Shown here in pieces: positions 26,554 through 35,118 of a stretch of 64,000 nt of DNA. The stretch comes from DAISIL01 sp036822015. Its GTDB lineage: Bacteria > Bacteroidota > Bacteroidia > Cytophagales > Bernardetiaceae. Position 1 is the stretch's first letter. Each line of letters starts with the position of its first letter. The notes beneath the pieces are model-generated. The model had not been told where the DNA came from. It did not search any database and saw only the letters and a program-made list of their open reading frames with translations. Position numbers and translations under genes: made by a program. The DNA is taken from NCBI GenBank assembly GCA_036822015.1, contig DAISIL010000005.1, positions 38,603 through 102,602 on the forward strand. The letters are read 5' to 3'.

Positions 26554-27462
26554 TCAATCGGCTTTTTGGGCGATGCGCAGCTTGGCACTACGGGCCCGGG
26601 GGTTGGCGGCACAGGCGGCGGCATCGGCGGTGATGGGCTTGCGGGTCAGGGGGATGAGCGGACGTAGGGGTTGCCCGCGTAGGTCTGTTTCGAGGTCTCC
26701 GCCAAACTTTCCCTTTTGAATAAAGTGCTTGACCAGCCGGTCTTCGGTGGAGTGATAAGCCATCACGACGAGCCGCCCTTGGGGTTTGAGCACCTCCGGC
26801 ACTTGCTGCAAGAACTCCTCCAATACCTGCACTTCTTCATTGACGGCAATGCGGATGGCCTGAAAGACCTGCGCCAAATACTTAAACTCTCGGTGCTTCG
26901 GGGCCAGCCCTTCGGCTACCCTTCGTAGATCGAAGGTCGTCTGGATGGGAGCTTGTGCGCGGGCTTGCAGAAGAGCAGCGGCGAGGGTTTTGGCGTTGCG
27001 CACATCGCCATACATTCCAAAGATGCGGTGCAGTTCTTCCAGGGAGGCCGTCTCGAGCAGACCTGCGGCGGAGAGGGGCTGCTGTGCGTTCATGCGCATA
27101 TCCAGGGGGGCATCCTCCCGAAACGAAAAACCGCGCTCGGGTACGTCCAGTTGGTGCGAAGATACGCCCAGATCAGCCAGGATACCATCCACGAGTGGGT
27201 AACCATGCAGGCGCAAAAATCGGGACAGATACCGGAAGTTGGCCGGGATGAAGGTAAAGTTGGTCGTGGGCCAGTCGCGGGCATTGGCGGCGGCATCGGG
27301 GTCTTGGTCGAAGGCCAGCAGATGCCCTTGCTCGGAGAGCTGCTCCAGGATGGCTCGGCTGTGCCCGCCTCCCCCAAAGGTTACGTCCACGTACACGCCA
27401 TCGGATTTGATGTCCAGGGCCGTGAGGCATTCGGCTAAGAGTACCGGTTCGTGATAGGGCAT
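26554..27462 (-). CDS. rsmH: 16S rRNA (cytosine(1402)-N4)-methyltransferase
   Basis: 302 aa from the ATG at 27462 (MPYHEPVLLAECLTAL, the canonical start), which overlaps the upstream stop as TAATG. SAM-binding GVYVDVTFGGGGHSRAIL, then ADLGVSSHQLDVPERGFSF, PLDMRMN, ALLQARAQAPI and MAYHSTEDRLVKHF. It methylates N4 of C1402 in 16S rRNA. Normally the first or second gene of the division/cell-wall cluster (mraZ-rsmH-ftsL-ftsI-mur). Here it sits in an operon with dnaA and an M16 protease instead. Confidence 0.97.
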   Translation of the reverse strand: MPYHEPVLLAECLTALDIKSDGVYVDVTFGGGGHSRAILEQLSEQGHLLAFDQDPDAAANARDWPTTNFTFIPANFRYLSRFLRLHGYPLVDGILADLGVSSHQLDVPERGFSFREDAPLDMRMNAQQPLSAAGLLETASLEELHRIFGMYGDVRNAKTLAAALLQARAQAPIQTTFDLRRVAEGLAPKHREFKYLAQVFQAIRIAVNEEVQVLEEFLQQVPEVLKPQGRLVVMAYHSTEDRLVKHFIQKGKFGGDLETDLRGQPLRPLIPLTRKPITADAAACAANPRARSAKLRIAQKAD

Positions 27463-28295
27463 TACTTCTTGATCGTCAGGGAACTGCAATTATCTTGATG
27501 AAAGTAGTCCCGCAGGACAACGATGATGGCCTCCTGCCTTAGCTTGGCCGTTCCGAGGAGTTTTTGTTTGATCCCCGACTGGGACAACTGCCAGACTTCA
27601 CCGTTGCTGTACCGCCATCGGAACTCCCGATCGCCGGCATTGATGACCCGCTCTGCCTCACCATCCCGAAACCGGATGTTGTACGATTTTTCCATATAGC
27701 TCTCTCCGGCCGGGACAAGCATCATGGCCAGGTATTCGTTGGCTTCGGCGGCTTCTTTGGGGGCATAAATCTTACAAAAACACCGCCCGCGCAACTTCTC
27801 ATCCTCAAAAATGACCGTAGTAAAGTGTACAATTTTCCATTGTCCGCCCTTCTTCTCAAACGAGACCGTAACCGTCTCGTTGCCTCGGTTCCAGACGCTC
27901 CCTTCCTGGTTGAGTTCGTAATTGACGTTATAGACCACAAAGCCAAAGCGTGTCTTGGCTTCTACCTTCAAGACTTCGGATACCTGATAATCCAGGCGCA
28001 GCCCAGGCGAAAAGGCCAGCCGCCCCAAAAACTCACTAAACTGGGCGTAGTCGTTGCGGATCACGCGCACCCGCCCCTTGATGTCCGAGCTGATGACGGT
28101 AGTACGCAGTTCGGGCGAAAAGTGCTGCAAGACTTTCTCCGTTTTGTGGGTATCAATCAACTGCTGATAGTCCAGGATAAAGGTATCGAAGGCCGCCCGC
28201 AAAGAATCAACGGCATTGGCGGGCTGGGCGTGCAGGCTGCCGACCCAACAGAAAAAAAATAGGCAAAAGGACAGGAGTAGCGGTATTTTTTTCAT
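27462..28295 (-). CDS. Secreted protein of unknown function
   Basis: 277 aa from the ATG at 28295, which gives a signal peptide (MKKIPLLLSFCLFFFCWVGSLHAQ). Residues about 30-170 could be an NTF2/SnoaL-type fold (FDTFILDYQQLIDTHKTEKVLQHF, then WKIVHFTTVIFEDEKLRGRC). A second part (about 180-277) has FREFxW-like GDREFRWRYSNGEVW and ends with NCSSLTIKK. Contains several Cys residues that might form disulfides. No family recognised with confidence. Stop overlaps the rsmH start (TAATG), so it is translationally coupled to a core rRNA methyltransferase. Confidence 0.65.
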   Translation of the reverse strand: MKKIPLLLSFCLFFFCWVGSLHAQPANAVDSLRAAFDTFILDYQQLIDTHKTEKVLQHFSPELRTTVISSDIKGRVRVIRNDYAQFSEFLGRLAFSPGLRLDYQVSEVLKVEAKTRFGFVVYNVNYELNQEGSVWNRGNETVTVSFEKKGGQWKIVHFTTVIFEDEKLRGRCFCKIYAPKEAAEANEYLAMMLVPAGESYMEKSYNIRFRDGEAERVINAGDREFRWRYSNGEVWQLSQSGIKQKLLGTAKLRQEAIIVVLRDYFHQDNCSSLTIKK

Positions 28296-28345
28296 AATCT
28301 CGGAGAGAAACATTGACCATAAGAACTAACGCCCAGCCCGGGGGT

Positions 28346-29584
28346 TTATTTTGATCGCCCATAAAAGAGCGTATTGCTGCGCTGGCGCGTGAGGGTGCTA
28401 GCCTTGATGCGTTGCATCTGCTGGGCATCGACGGACTGGATGGCGGCCTGCCGCTCGTTGAGGCGGTTGGGTTTCCCGAGGAGTTCACCAAAAGCCAGTT
28501 GATAAGCCCGATTGAACAAACTGACCTCCGAAAACGCCAGGACGGTCTCGGCTTGGTTTTTGGCACGGGTGAGGTGAACTTGCTCCCAGTCGCTGCTCAA
28601 AAAGTCCTCTATGCTCTGCCACAAAGCCGCCTGTGCCGCTTCCAGCGATCCCTGCCCCTGTACGCGCCCCGAGATCACGAGCAGGCCCGGATCGCGGCTG
28701 CCCGTTACGTAGGCACTCAACGACTGGAAGATGGCTTGCTCACTGACCAAACGACGATACAGAAACGAACTCTCATCACCGCCCAGCAAGTCGCTCAGCA
28801 AGTCGTAGGCTTCGTAGTCCGGGTGGGTGATAGATGGCATCGGAAAAGCGATCACGAGTTGATCCAAAGGCACCTCTGCCAGGAGGTGTTTGTGTCGGGG
28901 CTCCGTTTGGGGTAGTTCCTGGGGCAGGTTGCGGATGTGGGTCGGGCCAGCCGGAATATCGCCAAACCACCGCTTGGCCATTTCAAGGACACGGGCAGGC
29001 GGCAAAGGACTAGCCACCGACAAGATGGCGTTGTTGGGACGATAAAACCGAAAGAAAAACGCCTGGACATCATCCAGGGTAGCGTTTTCGATGTGAGCAA
29101 TCTCCTTACCAATCGTGGCCCATCGGTATGGGTGTTGGGCATAAGCCAGCGGACGCAGGTGTAGCCACAGATCGCCATAAGGCTGGTTGAGATACCGCTG
29201 CTTGAACTCCTCAATGACCACCTTGCGCTGTACCTCCAACACCTTCGGATCAAAGGAAAGGGAAAGCATCCGATCCGATTCCACCCAAAAGGCGGTCTCG
29301 ATGTTTGTTGCCGGAAGGGTGGCGTAGTAGTTGGTTAGGTCGGGGCTGGTAAAGGCGTTGCTTTCCGCGCCCACCCGTTGCAGGGCGATGTCGGGGGCAG
29401 GGATGTGCTTGGAGCCACCAAACATCAGATGCTCAAAGAGATGGGCAAAGCCAGTTTTGTGGGGGTCTTCGTCGCGGGAACCCACGTCGTACAACACATT
29501 GACCGTCGCCATGGGCGTTTGGGGGTCTTGGTGTACCAGGATGCGCAAGCCGTTGTCGAGCTGGAAGGTATCGAATGGAATCAC
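28346..29584 (-). CDS. M16-family zinc peptidase (pitrilysin-like)
   Basis: 412 aa. The inverted zinc motif HxxEH is present as FAHLFEHLMFGGSKH, with the third ligand Glu in the downstream helix (VVIEEFKQRYLNQPYGD). The C-terminal half is the usual non-catalytic M16 domain with the R/Y pair region (SSFLYRRLVSEQ). No signal peptide is visible at the chosen start (MIPFDTFQLDNGLRILVHQD), so it may be cytosolic. It degrades small unfolded peptides or signal-peptide remnants, by family. The start overlaps the dnaA stop by 4 nt (ATGA), so it is coupled to dnaA. Confidence 0.93.
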   Translation of the reverse strand: MIPFDTFQLDNGLRILVHQDPQTPMATVNVLYDVGSRDEDPHKTGFAHLFEHLMFGGSKHIPAPDIALQRVGAESNAFTSPDLTNYYATLPATNIETAFWVESDRMLSLSFDPKVLEVQRKVVIEEFKQRYLNQPYGDLWLHLRPLAYAQHPYRWATIGKEIAHIENATLDDVQAFFFRFYRPNNAILSVASPLPPARVLEMAKRWFGDIPAGPTHIRNLPQELPQTEPRHKHLLAEVPLDQLVIAFPMPSITHPDYEAYDLLSDLLGGDESSFLYRRLVSEQAIFQSLSAYVTGSRDPGLLVISGRVQGQGSLEAAQAALWQSIEDFLSSDWEQVHLTRAKNQAETVLAFSEVSLFNRAYQLAFGELLGKPNRLNERQAAIQSVDAQQMQRIKASTLTRQRSNTLFYGRSK

Positions 29585-30978
29585 GAGTAGGTGGGGTCTA
29601 TGAGCCGCTGAATCTGTTCGAGGGATTTGGCAAACTCGGGGTCTTCTTTGATTTTTTTGGAGACGGCCTTGCGGGCATGAATGACCGTCGTGTGGTCGCG
29701 GCCGCCAAAGTGCGCTCCGATAGCTTTGAGCGGTAGCTGGGTATAAATATCGGCCAGGTGCATGGCCATCTGTCGGGCATTGACGATCTCCTTCTTGCGA
29801 GACTTAGACAAAAGTAAGGTATGCTCCATCCGAAAATGATCCGCGACTACCTCCTGGATTTGGTCGATGGTGATGGTAGTATTTGTTCTGGGTTTTTGGG
29901 TGTAGTTGCTCAATATCTGATCGGCCATGGCTTTATCGGGCGTAATTTTGAGGAGTTCTTTGCGAGAGGTGAGCGCGTTGAGGATGCCTTCCAGGTCGCG
30001 GAAACTTTTGTTGTCCTGTTGAGCGATATAATAGATAACGTCCTGGGGTAACTCCTGCTTCTCCCGCTCGAGGATGGTGTTGATGATGTCCAGACGGGTC
30101 TCGTAGTTGGGGGCAAACATATCCGCCGTTTGTCCTTGCTTGAGGCGCGAGGCTAGGCGTTCGCTGAGCTGGGGTAGCTCAATCAGGGCCCGATCACAGC
30201 TGATGATGATCTGTTTGTTGTTTTGGTACAGATGATTGAAGAGGTGAAAGAGCTGCTCCTGGGTCTTCTCCTTGCCTACCATAAATTGAATATCGTCGAT
30301 GATTAAGACATCCAGATTGAGATAAAGGCTGTTGAACTGGTCAATACTCCGATTGCGGATACATTTTACATATTCATTGGTAAAATTGGTTGCCGTGGTG
30401 TACAACACGTTCTTGTGCGGGAAAGCCTCTACGATGGCATTGCCGATGGCAGTGATTAAGTGCGTTTTGCCAAAACCGGTTCCTCCATAGACAAGCAGCG
30501 GATTGAAGGCCGACTTACCGGGTGTTTTGGCAATTTTGATACCGAGTCCATAGGCTAACCTGTTGCATGGGCCTTCTATGAAATTATCAAAGGTGTATTT
30601 TTTTTGTAAGTTGCTTTTGATTTTTGATATAGGTGGCGTGTGTGCTGTCTTGCGCGAGGAAGGCTTGGGAAGCACCTGGGGGCGGTGCGAAAAAATGCTG
30701 TTGTTCAGTTGTGGGGGCGCACTTTTGGCGACCTGATAACGCAGCCTACCCTGCTTACCCAGCTCACTGATAATGGCCTGCTGGAGTATATCGACGTAAC
30801 GATCCTCCAACCAATCCATATGAAATCGGGTGGGCAAACGCAAGATCAGGGTGTTGCCCTCATCTATGGTAATGGGGAGAATAGGCGCAAACCAGGCATC
30901 ATAACTCTGCTGCGGAATTTCCTTTTTGATGAAGGCTAGGCATCGCTGCCATATCTGTTGGGCATCTTTGTTGGACAT
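29581..30978 (-). CDS. dnaA: Chromosomal replication initiator DnaA
   Basis: 465 aa from the ATG at 30978 (MSNKDAQQIWQRCLAFIKKE); another ATG lies 9 nt upstream. Domain I, short linker, then AAA+ domain III: YTFDNFIEGPCNRLAYG, Walker A GGTGFGKTHL, Walker B LIIDDIQFM, sensor I ISCDRA, the arginine finger region LSERLASRLKQG. Domain IV ends with the DnaA signature GGRDHTTVIHARKAV. It binds DnaA boxes and opens the origin. First gene of an operon with the M16 peptidase, a secreted protein, rsmH and the HPt protein. A long AT-rich intergenic region precedes it. Confidence 0.98.
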   Translation of the reverse strand: MSNKDAQQIWQRCLAFIKKEIPQQSYDAWFAPILPITIDEGNTLILRLPTRFHMDWLEDRYVDILQQAIISELGKQGRLRYQVAKSAPPQLNNSIFSHRPQVLPKPSSRKTAHTPPISKIKSNLQKKYTFDNFIEGPCNRLAYGLGIKIAKTPGKSAFNPLLVYGGTGFGKTHLITAIGNAIVEAFPHKNVLYTTATNFTNEYVKCIRNRSIDQFNSLYLNLDVLIIDDIQFMVGKEKTQEQLFHLFNHLYQNNKQIIISCDRALIELPQLSERLASRLKQGQTADMFAPNYETRLDIINTILEREKQELPQDVIYYIAQQDNKSFRDLEGILNALTSRKELLKITPDKAMADQILSNYTQKPRTNTTITIDQIQEVVADHFRMEHTLLLSKSRKKEIVNARQMAMHLADIYTQLPLKAIGAHFGGRDHTTVIHARKAVSKKIKEDPEFAKSLEQIQRLIDPTYS

Positions 30979-30987
30979 ACGGAGCAA

Positions 30988-31472
30988 TGAATTAAAGGTA
31001 ACAGTAGTAACGCCCTTCCAAGAAGGCTTGTTGTAAAAGTATGGACAAATATTGGCAAAAATAATTCAGAGAAATATTTGGCGGTTTCCTCCAAATCACA
31101 CCCTTTCTCGCAGGGTTTTTGTAAGTCCCTATTACTGAAATGGATCAGCAATTTACGATTTAAAATCTTGATTGCCAAATATTTATTTGAAAAAAAAAAT
31201 CTCCTTCGGGGAACTTTTCTGGGAAACGGAAAATCTAAAACGAATTTGATAAATCTACTAAGGTTGGATTATTTCAAGATTTTTTCAAAAAATGATATGT
31301 TTTTGTCAGCCTTCTGGCTTGCCCCTAAAGGCAAGAAAAATAGGGCTTTGCTTAGATGAGAGGGTGAACATTTGTTGTGTTTTGTGGCTTTATATGCGGG
31401 CAGGCAAATTGACCCGAGCCTGGTCAAATCACAAAAACAACACCTCCGCTTTTTGCCCTACATAGTAAATTT
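30988..31472. other. 485-nt AT-rich intergenic region between dnaA and speDE, possible origin/regulatory region
   Basis: No convincing gene. The block is visibly AT-rich, especially 31141-31300. A motif related to AAATATTTGGC recurs: CAAATATTGGC at 31046-31056, AAATATTTGGC at 31072-31082, and the exact inverse GCCAAATATTT at 31174-31184. A possible dnaA -7 element (minus TATTTTTG) lies at 31056-31063. A small hairpin CTTGCC-CCTAAA-GGCAAG is at 31318-31335. No TTATCCACA-type DnaA box was seen. Genes point away on both sides. An origin role is possible but not shown. Confidence 0.35.
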
Positions 31473-32690
31473 ATGAAAACACTTGGACGGCATATTTTGC
31501 TCGAACTTTACGACTGTCCCCCCGACCGGCTAGATGCCGTCAATGTGGTGGAGGAGGTTTTGGTGGGTGCTGCCCATGCCATCGGGGCGCGGATTGTGTC
31601 CGTGAATTTTCATCACTTTTCGCCGATTGGTGTTTCGGGGGTAGTCGTGATTGAGGAAAGTCATCTGGCGATTCATACCTGGCCCGAGTACGGATATGCG
31701 GCCGTGGATGTGTTTACGTGCGGGGAGGAGATAGACCCCTGGGGAGCGTATCATTTTTTGAAACAAAACTTTGCCTGTGGGCATTCCTCCGCGATGGAGT
31801 TGCGCCGGGGGCAGGCTTCTCTGTTGAGTCCGACGGGTTATCAGGTGGCTGCTCGGGCGGCTGTATCAGAATCGCGGCAGGTGTGGTTTACGCAGCGGGA
31901 GCTGGATACGGCTTTTTCGTTGCGGCAGCACTCGAGGGTGTTGTTTCGGGAGCGGTCGGTGTGGCAGGAGGTATTGGTTTTTGAGAGTACGGCTTACGGT
32001 AAGATACTGGCCCTTGATGGCCGGCTTGCCCTGGCAGAGGGCGACGAGTATGCCTACCACGAGATGCTGGTACATCCGGCTTTGTCGCGCTGTCGGTCGC
32101 TGCGGCGGGTACTGCTGCTGGGCGGTGGCGATGGCGGCTGTGTGCGGGAGGTGTTGCGGTATCCATCGGTGGAGGAGGTGTGGGTGGTAGAGCAGGATAG
32201 GCTCGTTACGGCAGCGGTGCAGGCGCATTTTCAGGGACTGGCGGCGGCTCTCTCGGATGAGCGGGTACGCCTGCATTTTGCGGAGGCGATGGCGTTCTTG
32301 GATCGGGGCAACTTACCGGATTTTGATGCCGTGCTGGTGGATGCCCAACTGGATGTGGCGGACTTGCTGCCGCTTTTGCCGACGGGGGCGGTATGGGCTT
32401 TCTCGGGAGGAGCAGCCCACGAAAAAGCCGGTTTGTTGGAGGTAGGGCTGGCTTTAGGGGCGCATGGTACAGATGGAAGGGGCTATGCGCCTTATCTAGC
32501 TTATGTGCCTACTTATCAGTCAGGTATGTGGGGCTTTTGGTTGGTATCCCAGGATCCCGAGCCGCTGTATCCTCTGCCCGAAGGCTTGCGTTACTTGACA
32601 CCGGACTTGCATCGGGCGGCTTTTGTGTTGCCGGCTTTTGTGGAAAAGTTACTTGTCCAAAAACTTGGTTATCTCCCTAAAATTGTTTAA
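31473..32690 (+). CDS. Fused S-adenosylmethionine decarboxylase-spermidine synthase
   Basis: 405 aa, two enzymes in one chain. Residues 1-118 are a class 1B AdoMet decarboxylase: Ser63 in EESHLAIHTWPEYGYAA is the self-cleavage site giving the pyruvoyl group, with His68 and Cys83 (VFTCGEE) at the positions known from the Thermotoga enzyme. Residues about 135-405 are an aminopropyltransferase: VWQEVLVFESTAYGKIL, the substrate loop EGDEYAYHEML and the SAM-type LLLGGGDGGCVRE; the usual D-S-S-D-P segment is replaced by VDAQLD. Together they decarboxylate AdoMet and pass the aminopropyl group to a diamine. The coding strand is conspicuously G/T-rich. No other polyamine gene is adjacent. Confidence 0.9.
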   Translation: MKTLGRHILLELYDCPPDRLDAVNVVEEVLVGAAHAIGARIVSVNFHHFSPIGVSGVVVIEESHLAIHTWPEYGYAAVDVFTCGEEIDPWGAYHFLKQNFACGHSSAMELRRGQASLLSPTGYQVAARAAVSESRQVWFTQRELDTAFSLRQHSRVLFRERSVWQEVLVFESTAYGKILALDGRLALAEGDEYAYHEMLVHPALSRCRSLRRVLLLGGGDGGCVREVLRYPSVEEVWVVEQDRLVTAAVQAHFQGLAAALSDERVRLHFAEAMAFLDRGNLPDFDAVLVDAQLDVADLLPLLPTGAVWAFSGGAAHEKAGLLEVGLALGAHGTDGRGYAPYLAYVPTYQSGMWGFWLVSQDPEPLYPLPEGLRYLTPDLHRAAFVLPAFVEKLLVQKLGYLPKIV

Positions 32691-32757
32691 CTTTGAGTAT
32701 TGATTAAATGATTTTAGTTTTCATTTTTCTTTACGACCAAACCATTTTTAATTTATT

Positions 32758-33054
32758 ATGAGCCAATCTGAAGGAAATCTTATCTCATTCATTGCAGGTA
32801 TTGCCGTAGGTGCCTTGATCGGCGTTTTGATTGCTCCCGAAAAAGGAGAGACCACCCGCGAAAAGATTGCGGATAAGTCCCAACAGTTTCGCAAAGACCT
32901 CGCCGATCAGGTAGAGGCAAACCGCATCAAGATTGAGAAATTTACCCAGGAAATGAAAGAAAAGGCGGCCCAAAAAGCCGAGGAGGTACAACACAAAGTA
33001 CAGGAGACCATCAAGAATGCTGGCTCTACTCCCGAAGGCTCTTCGGAGGCCTAG
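32758..33054 (+). CDS. YtxH-domain small membrane protein
   Basis: 98 aa. One N-terminal glycine-rich membrane helix (LISFIAGIAVGALIGVLIAP) followed directly by the YtxH hallmark APEKGETTREKIADK and a long amphipathic, charged coiled-coil tail. Inner-membrane anchored, tail probably cytoplasmic. Members are often stress-induced; the precise role is unknown. Stand-alone gene followed by a terminator hairpin. Confidence 0.9.
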   Translation: MSQSEGNLISFIAGIAVGALIGVLIAPEKGETTREKIADKSQQFRKDLADQVEANRIKIEKFTQEMKEKAAQKAEEVQHKVQETIKNAGSTPEGSSEA

Positions 33055-33062
33055 ATGCCATG

Positions 33063-33106
33063 ATTCCCGTTTGGGCGACCCATCGCCGGAACGGGAATAT
33101 TTTTTT
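33063..33106 (+). terminator. Intrinsic terminator after the YtxH gene
   Basis: Nine-bp stem ATTCCCGTT (33063-33071) with AACGGGAAT (33090-33098), large loop, then seven T at 33100-33106. Confidence 0.82.
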
Positions 33107-33133
33107 GTGTTCGGGATATTTTTCGTATTTTTG
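33104..33133 (+). promoter_or_regulatory. gyrB promoter
   Basis: -33 TTTG at 33104-33107 and -7 TATTTTTG at 33126-33133, 18 nt apart, 25 nt before the gyrB ATG. The -33 element overlaps the T-run of the preceding terminator. Confidence 0.6.
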
Positions 33134-33158
33134 AAGGCCAAATTTTAGTTCATTCTCT

Positions 33159-35114
33159 ATGGAAAATACAGTTATTCCGTCCGTTCCTGCATACTCGGCA
33201 AGCAATATCCAGGTTTTGGAGGGATTGGAGGCCGTGCGTAAGCGTCCGGCCATGTACATCGGCGATGTGAGTGGAAAAGGCTTGCATCACCTGGTCTGGG
33301 AGGTCGTGGATAACTCCATCGACGAAGCACTGGCTGGCTATTGCACGACGATAGATGTTGTCATTCACCCCGACAACTCCGTTAGTGTTACCGATGACGG
33401 GCGAGGTATTCCTGTTGATCCACACCCCAAAGAAAAAGTCTCTGCCTTGCAGGTCGTCATGACGGTCTTGCACGCAGGCGGTAAGTTTGATAAAGGCACT
33501 TATAAAGTCTCGGGAGGGCTACACGGCGTAGGGGTCTCGTGCGTAAATGCACTCTCCACGCGCCTACACGTAACGGTTTATCGAGATGGTTATATCTACG
33601 AGCAAGAGTACGCACGGGGTGTGCCCCAGTATGAGGTTCGCCAGATCGGAACCACAGATCGAACGGGTACGATGGTACGCTTTTGGCCCGACGATAGCAT
33701 TTTTACCGAAACAATCTATCGCTACGAAACCATCCTAAGCCGACTTCGGGAACTTTCTTTCCTCAATGCCGGCATCAAAATCAACATCACCGACCTCCGC
33801 GAAACGGACGAAGACGGACAACACCTACAAGAGACGTTCTACTCCGAAGGCGGAATCAAAGAGTTTGTTAAGTTTTTGGATGCTACCCGCGCACCCCTGC
33901 TAGCAGATGCAATCTATGTGGAGGGCAACAAAAACGATGTCGATGTGCAAGTAGCCCTCATGTACAATACTTCGTACAGCGAAAATATCTTTTCGTACAC
34001 CAACAACATCCACACCACCGAAGGTGGAACACACGTTACGGGATTTTATCGCGCCCTCACGCGGACGCTCAAAACCTACGCCGAGAAAAACAAACTGCTC
34101 GATAAGGTAAACATCGAAATTGCAGGCAATGACTTCCGCGAGGGGCTAACAGCCGTCGTTTCGGTGAAGGTGATGGAACCCCAGTTTGGCGGACAAACCA
34201 AAACCAAGCTCGGCAACTCCGAGGTCAGTGGGGCCGTAGAGACTTGCGTCAATGAGGTGCTTTACACCTACCTCGAAGAGAACCCCAAAGAAGCGCGTTT
34301 CATCGTCCAAAAAGTCATCCTGGCTGCCCAAGCCCGATACGCCGCCCGAAAAGCCCGAGAAACCGTTCAGCGCAAAAGCATCCTCAATGGCTCTGGACTG
34401 CCAGGTAAGCTAGCCGACTGCGCCGAAAAAGACCCCGCCGCCTCCGAACTCTACCTCGTCGAGGGCGACTCCGCCGGTGGGTCAGCCAAACAAGGGCGCG
34501 ACCGCAACTCACAAGCCATCCTCCCCCTGCGCGGTAAAATCCTTAATGTCGAAAAAGCACAAGAACACAAGATCTACGACAACGAGGAAATCAAAAATAT
34601 CATCACCGCCCTGGGCATTTCCTTTGGTAACGAAGACGATGACCGCGCCCTCAACCTGGACAAACTCCGGTATCATCGCGTTATCATCATGACCGATGCC
34701 GACGTGGACGGCAGCCACATCCGAACCCTGATTCTGACCCTTTTCTTTCGCTATTTTAGGGAATTGATCGAAAAGGGCTATCTCTACATTGCCCAGCCGC
34801 CCTTGTATCTGATCAAACAAGGCAAAAAGGAGCAGTACTGTTGGTCTGAACCCGAGCGGGAGCGTATCATCAGCGAACTCAAAGCCAACGGAAAAACCAA
34901 CTTCTCCCTTCAACGCTACAAAGGCCTCGGCGAAATGAACCCAGAACAACTTTGGGAAACGACCATGAATCCGGAGACCCGCAGCCTAAAGCAAGTCGAT
35001 ATTGCCTCTGCTGCCGCTGCCGATCATCTCTTTTCGATGCTCATGGGCGACGAAGTGCCACCCCGAAGGGAGTTTATCGAAAAAAATGCCCGCTATGCCA
35101 AACTAGACATCTAA
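33159..35114 (+). CDS. gyrB: DNA gyrase subunit B
   Basis: 651 aa, normal for GyrB without the E. coli-type insert. GHKL ATPase region: GLEAVRKRPAMYIGD, WEVVDNSIDEALAGYC (catalytic Glu, Mg-binding Asn), VTDDGRGIPVD, SGGLHGVGVSCVNALS. Transducer QTKTKLGNSEV. TOPRIM: LVEGDSAGGSAKQGRD and TDADVDGSHIRTL. C-terminal YKGLGEMNPEQLWETTM. It supplies the ATPase of the negative-supercoiling enzyme. Followed after 4 nt by the ftsB/divIC-like gene, so probably an operon with it and DUF445. Confidence 0.98.
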   Translation: MENTVIPSVPAYSASNIQVLEGLEAVRKRPAMYIGDVSGKGLHHLVWEVVDNSIDEALAGYCTTIDVVIHPDNSVSVTDDGRGIPVDPHPKEKVSALQVVMTVLHAGGKFDKGTYKVSGGLHGVGVSCVNALSTRLHVTVYRDGYIYEQEYARGVPQYEVRQIGTTDRTGTMVRFWPDDSIFTETIYRYETILSRLRELSFLNAGIKINITDLRETDEDGQHLQETFYSEGGIKEFVKFLDATRAPLLADAIYVEGNKNDVDVQVALMYNTSYSENIFSYTNNIHTTEGGTHVTGFYRALTRTLKTYAEKNKLLDKVNIEIAGNDFREGLTAVVSVKVMEPQFGGQTKTKLGNSEVSGAVETCVNEVLYTYLEENPKEARFIVQKVILAAQARYAARKARETVQRKSILNGSGLPGKLADCAEKDPAASELYLVEGDSAGGSAKQGRDRNSQAILPLRGKILNVEKAQEHKIYDNEEIKNIITALGISFGNEDDDRALNLDKLRYHRVIIMTDADVDGSHIRTLILTLFFRYFRELIEKGYLYIAQPPLYLIKQGKKEQYCWSEPERERIISELKANGKTNFSLQRYKGLGEMNPEQLWETTMNPETRSLKQVDIASAAAADHLFSMLMGDEVPPRREFIEKNARYAKLDI

Positions 35115-35118
35115 GCCT

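Noticed and set aside
31291..31464. ATG-started open frame of about 57 codons upstream of speDE
   Set aside because: Cys-rich, composition-like translation without family features or ribosome site; treated as non-coding.
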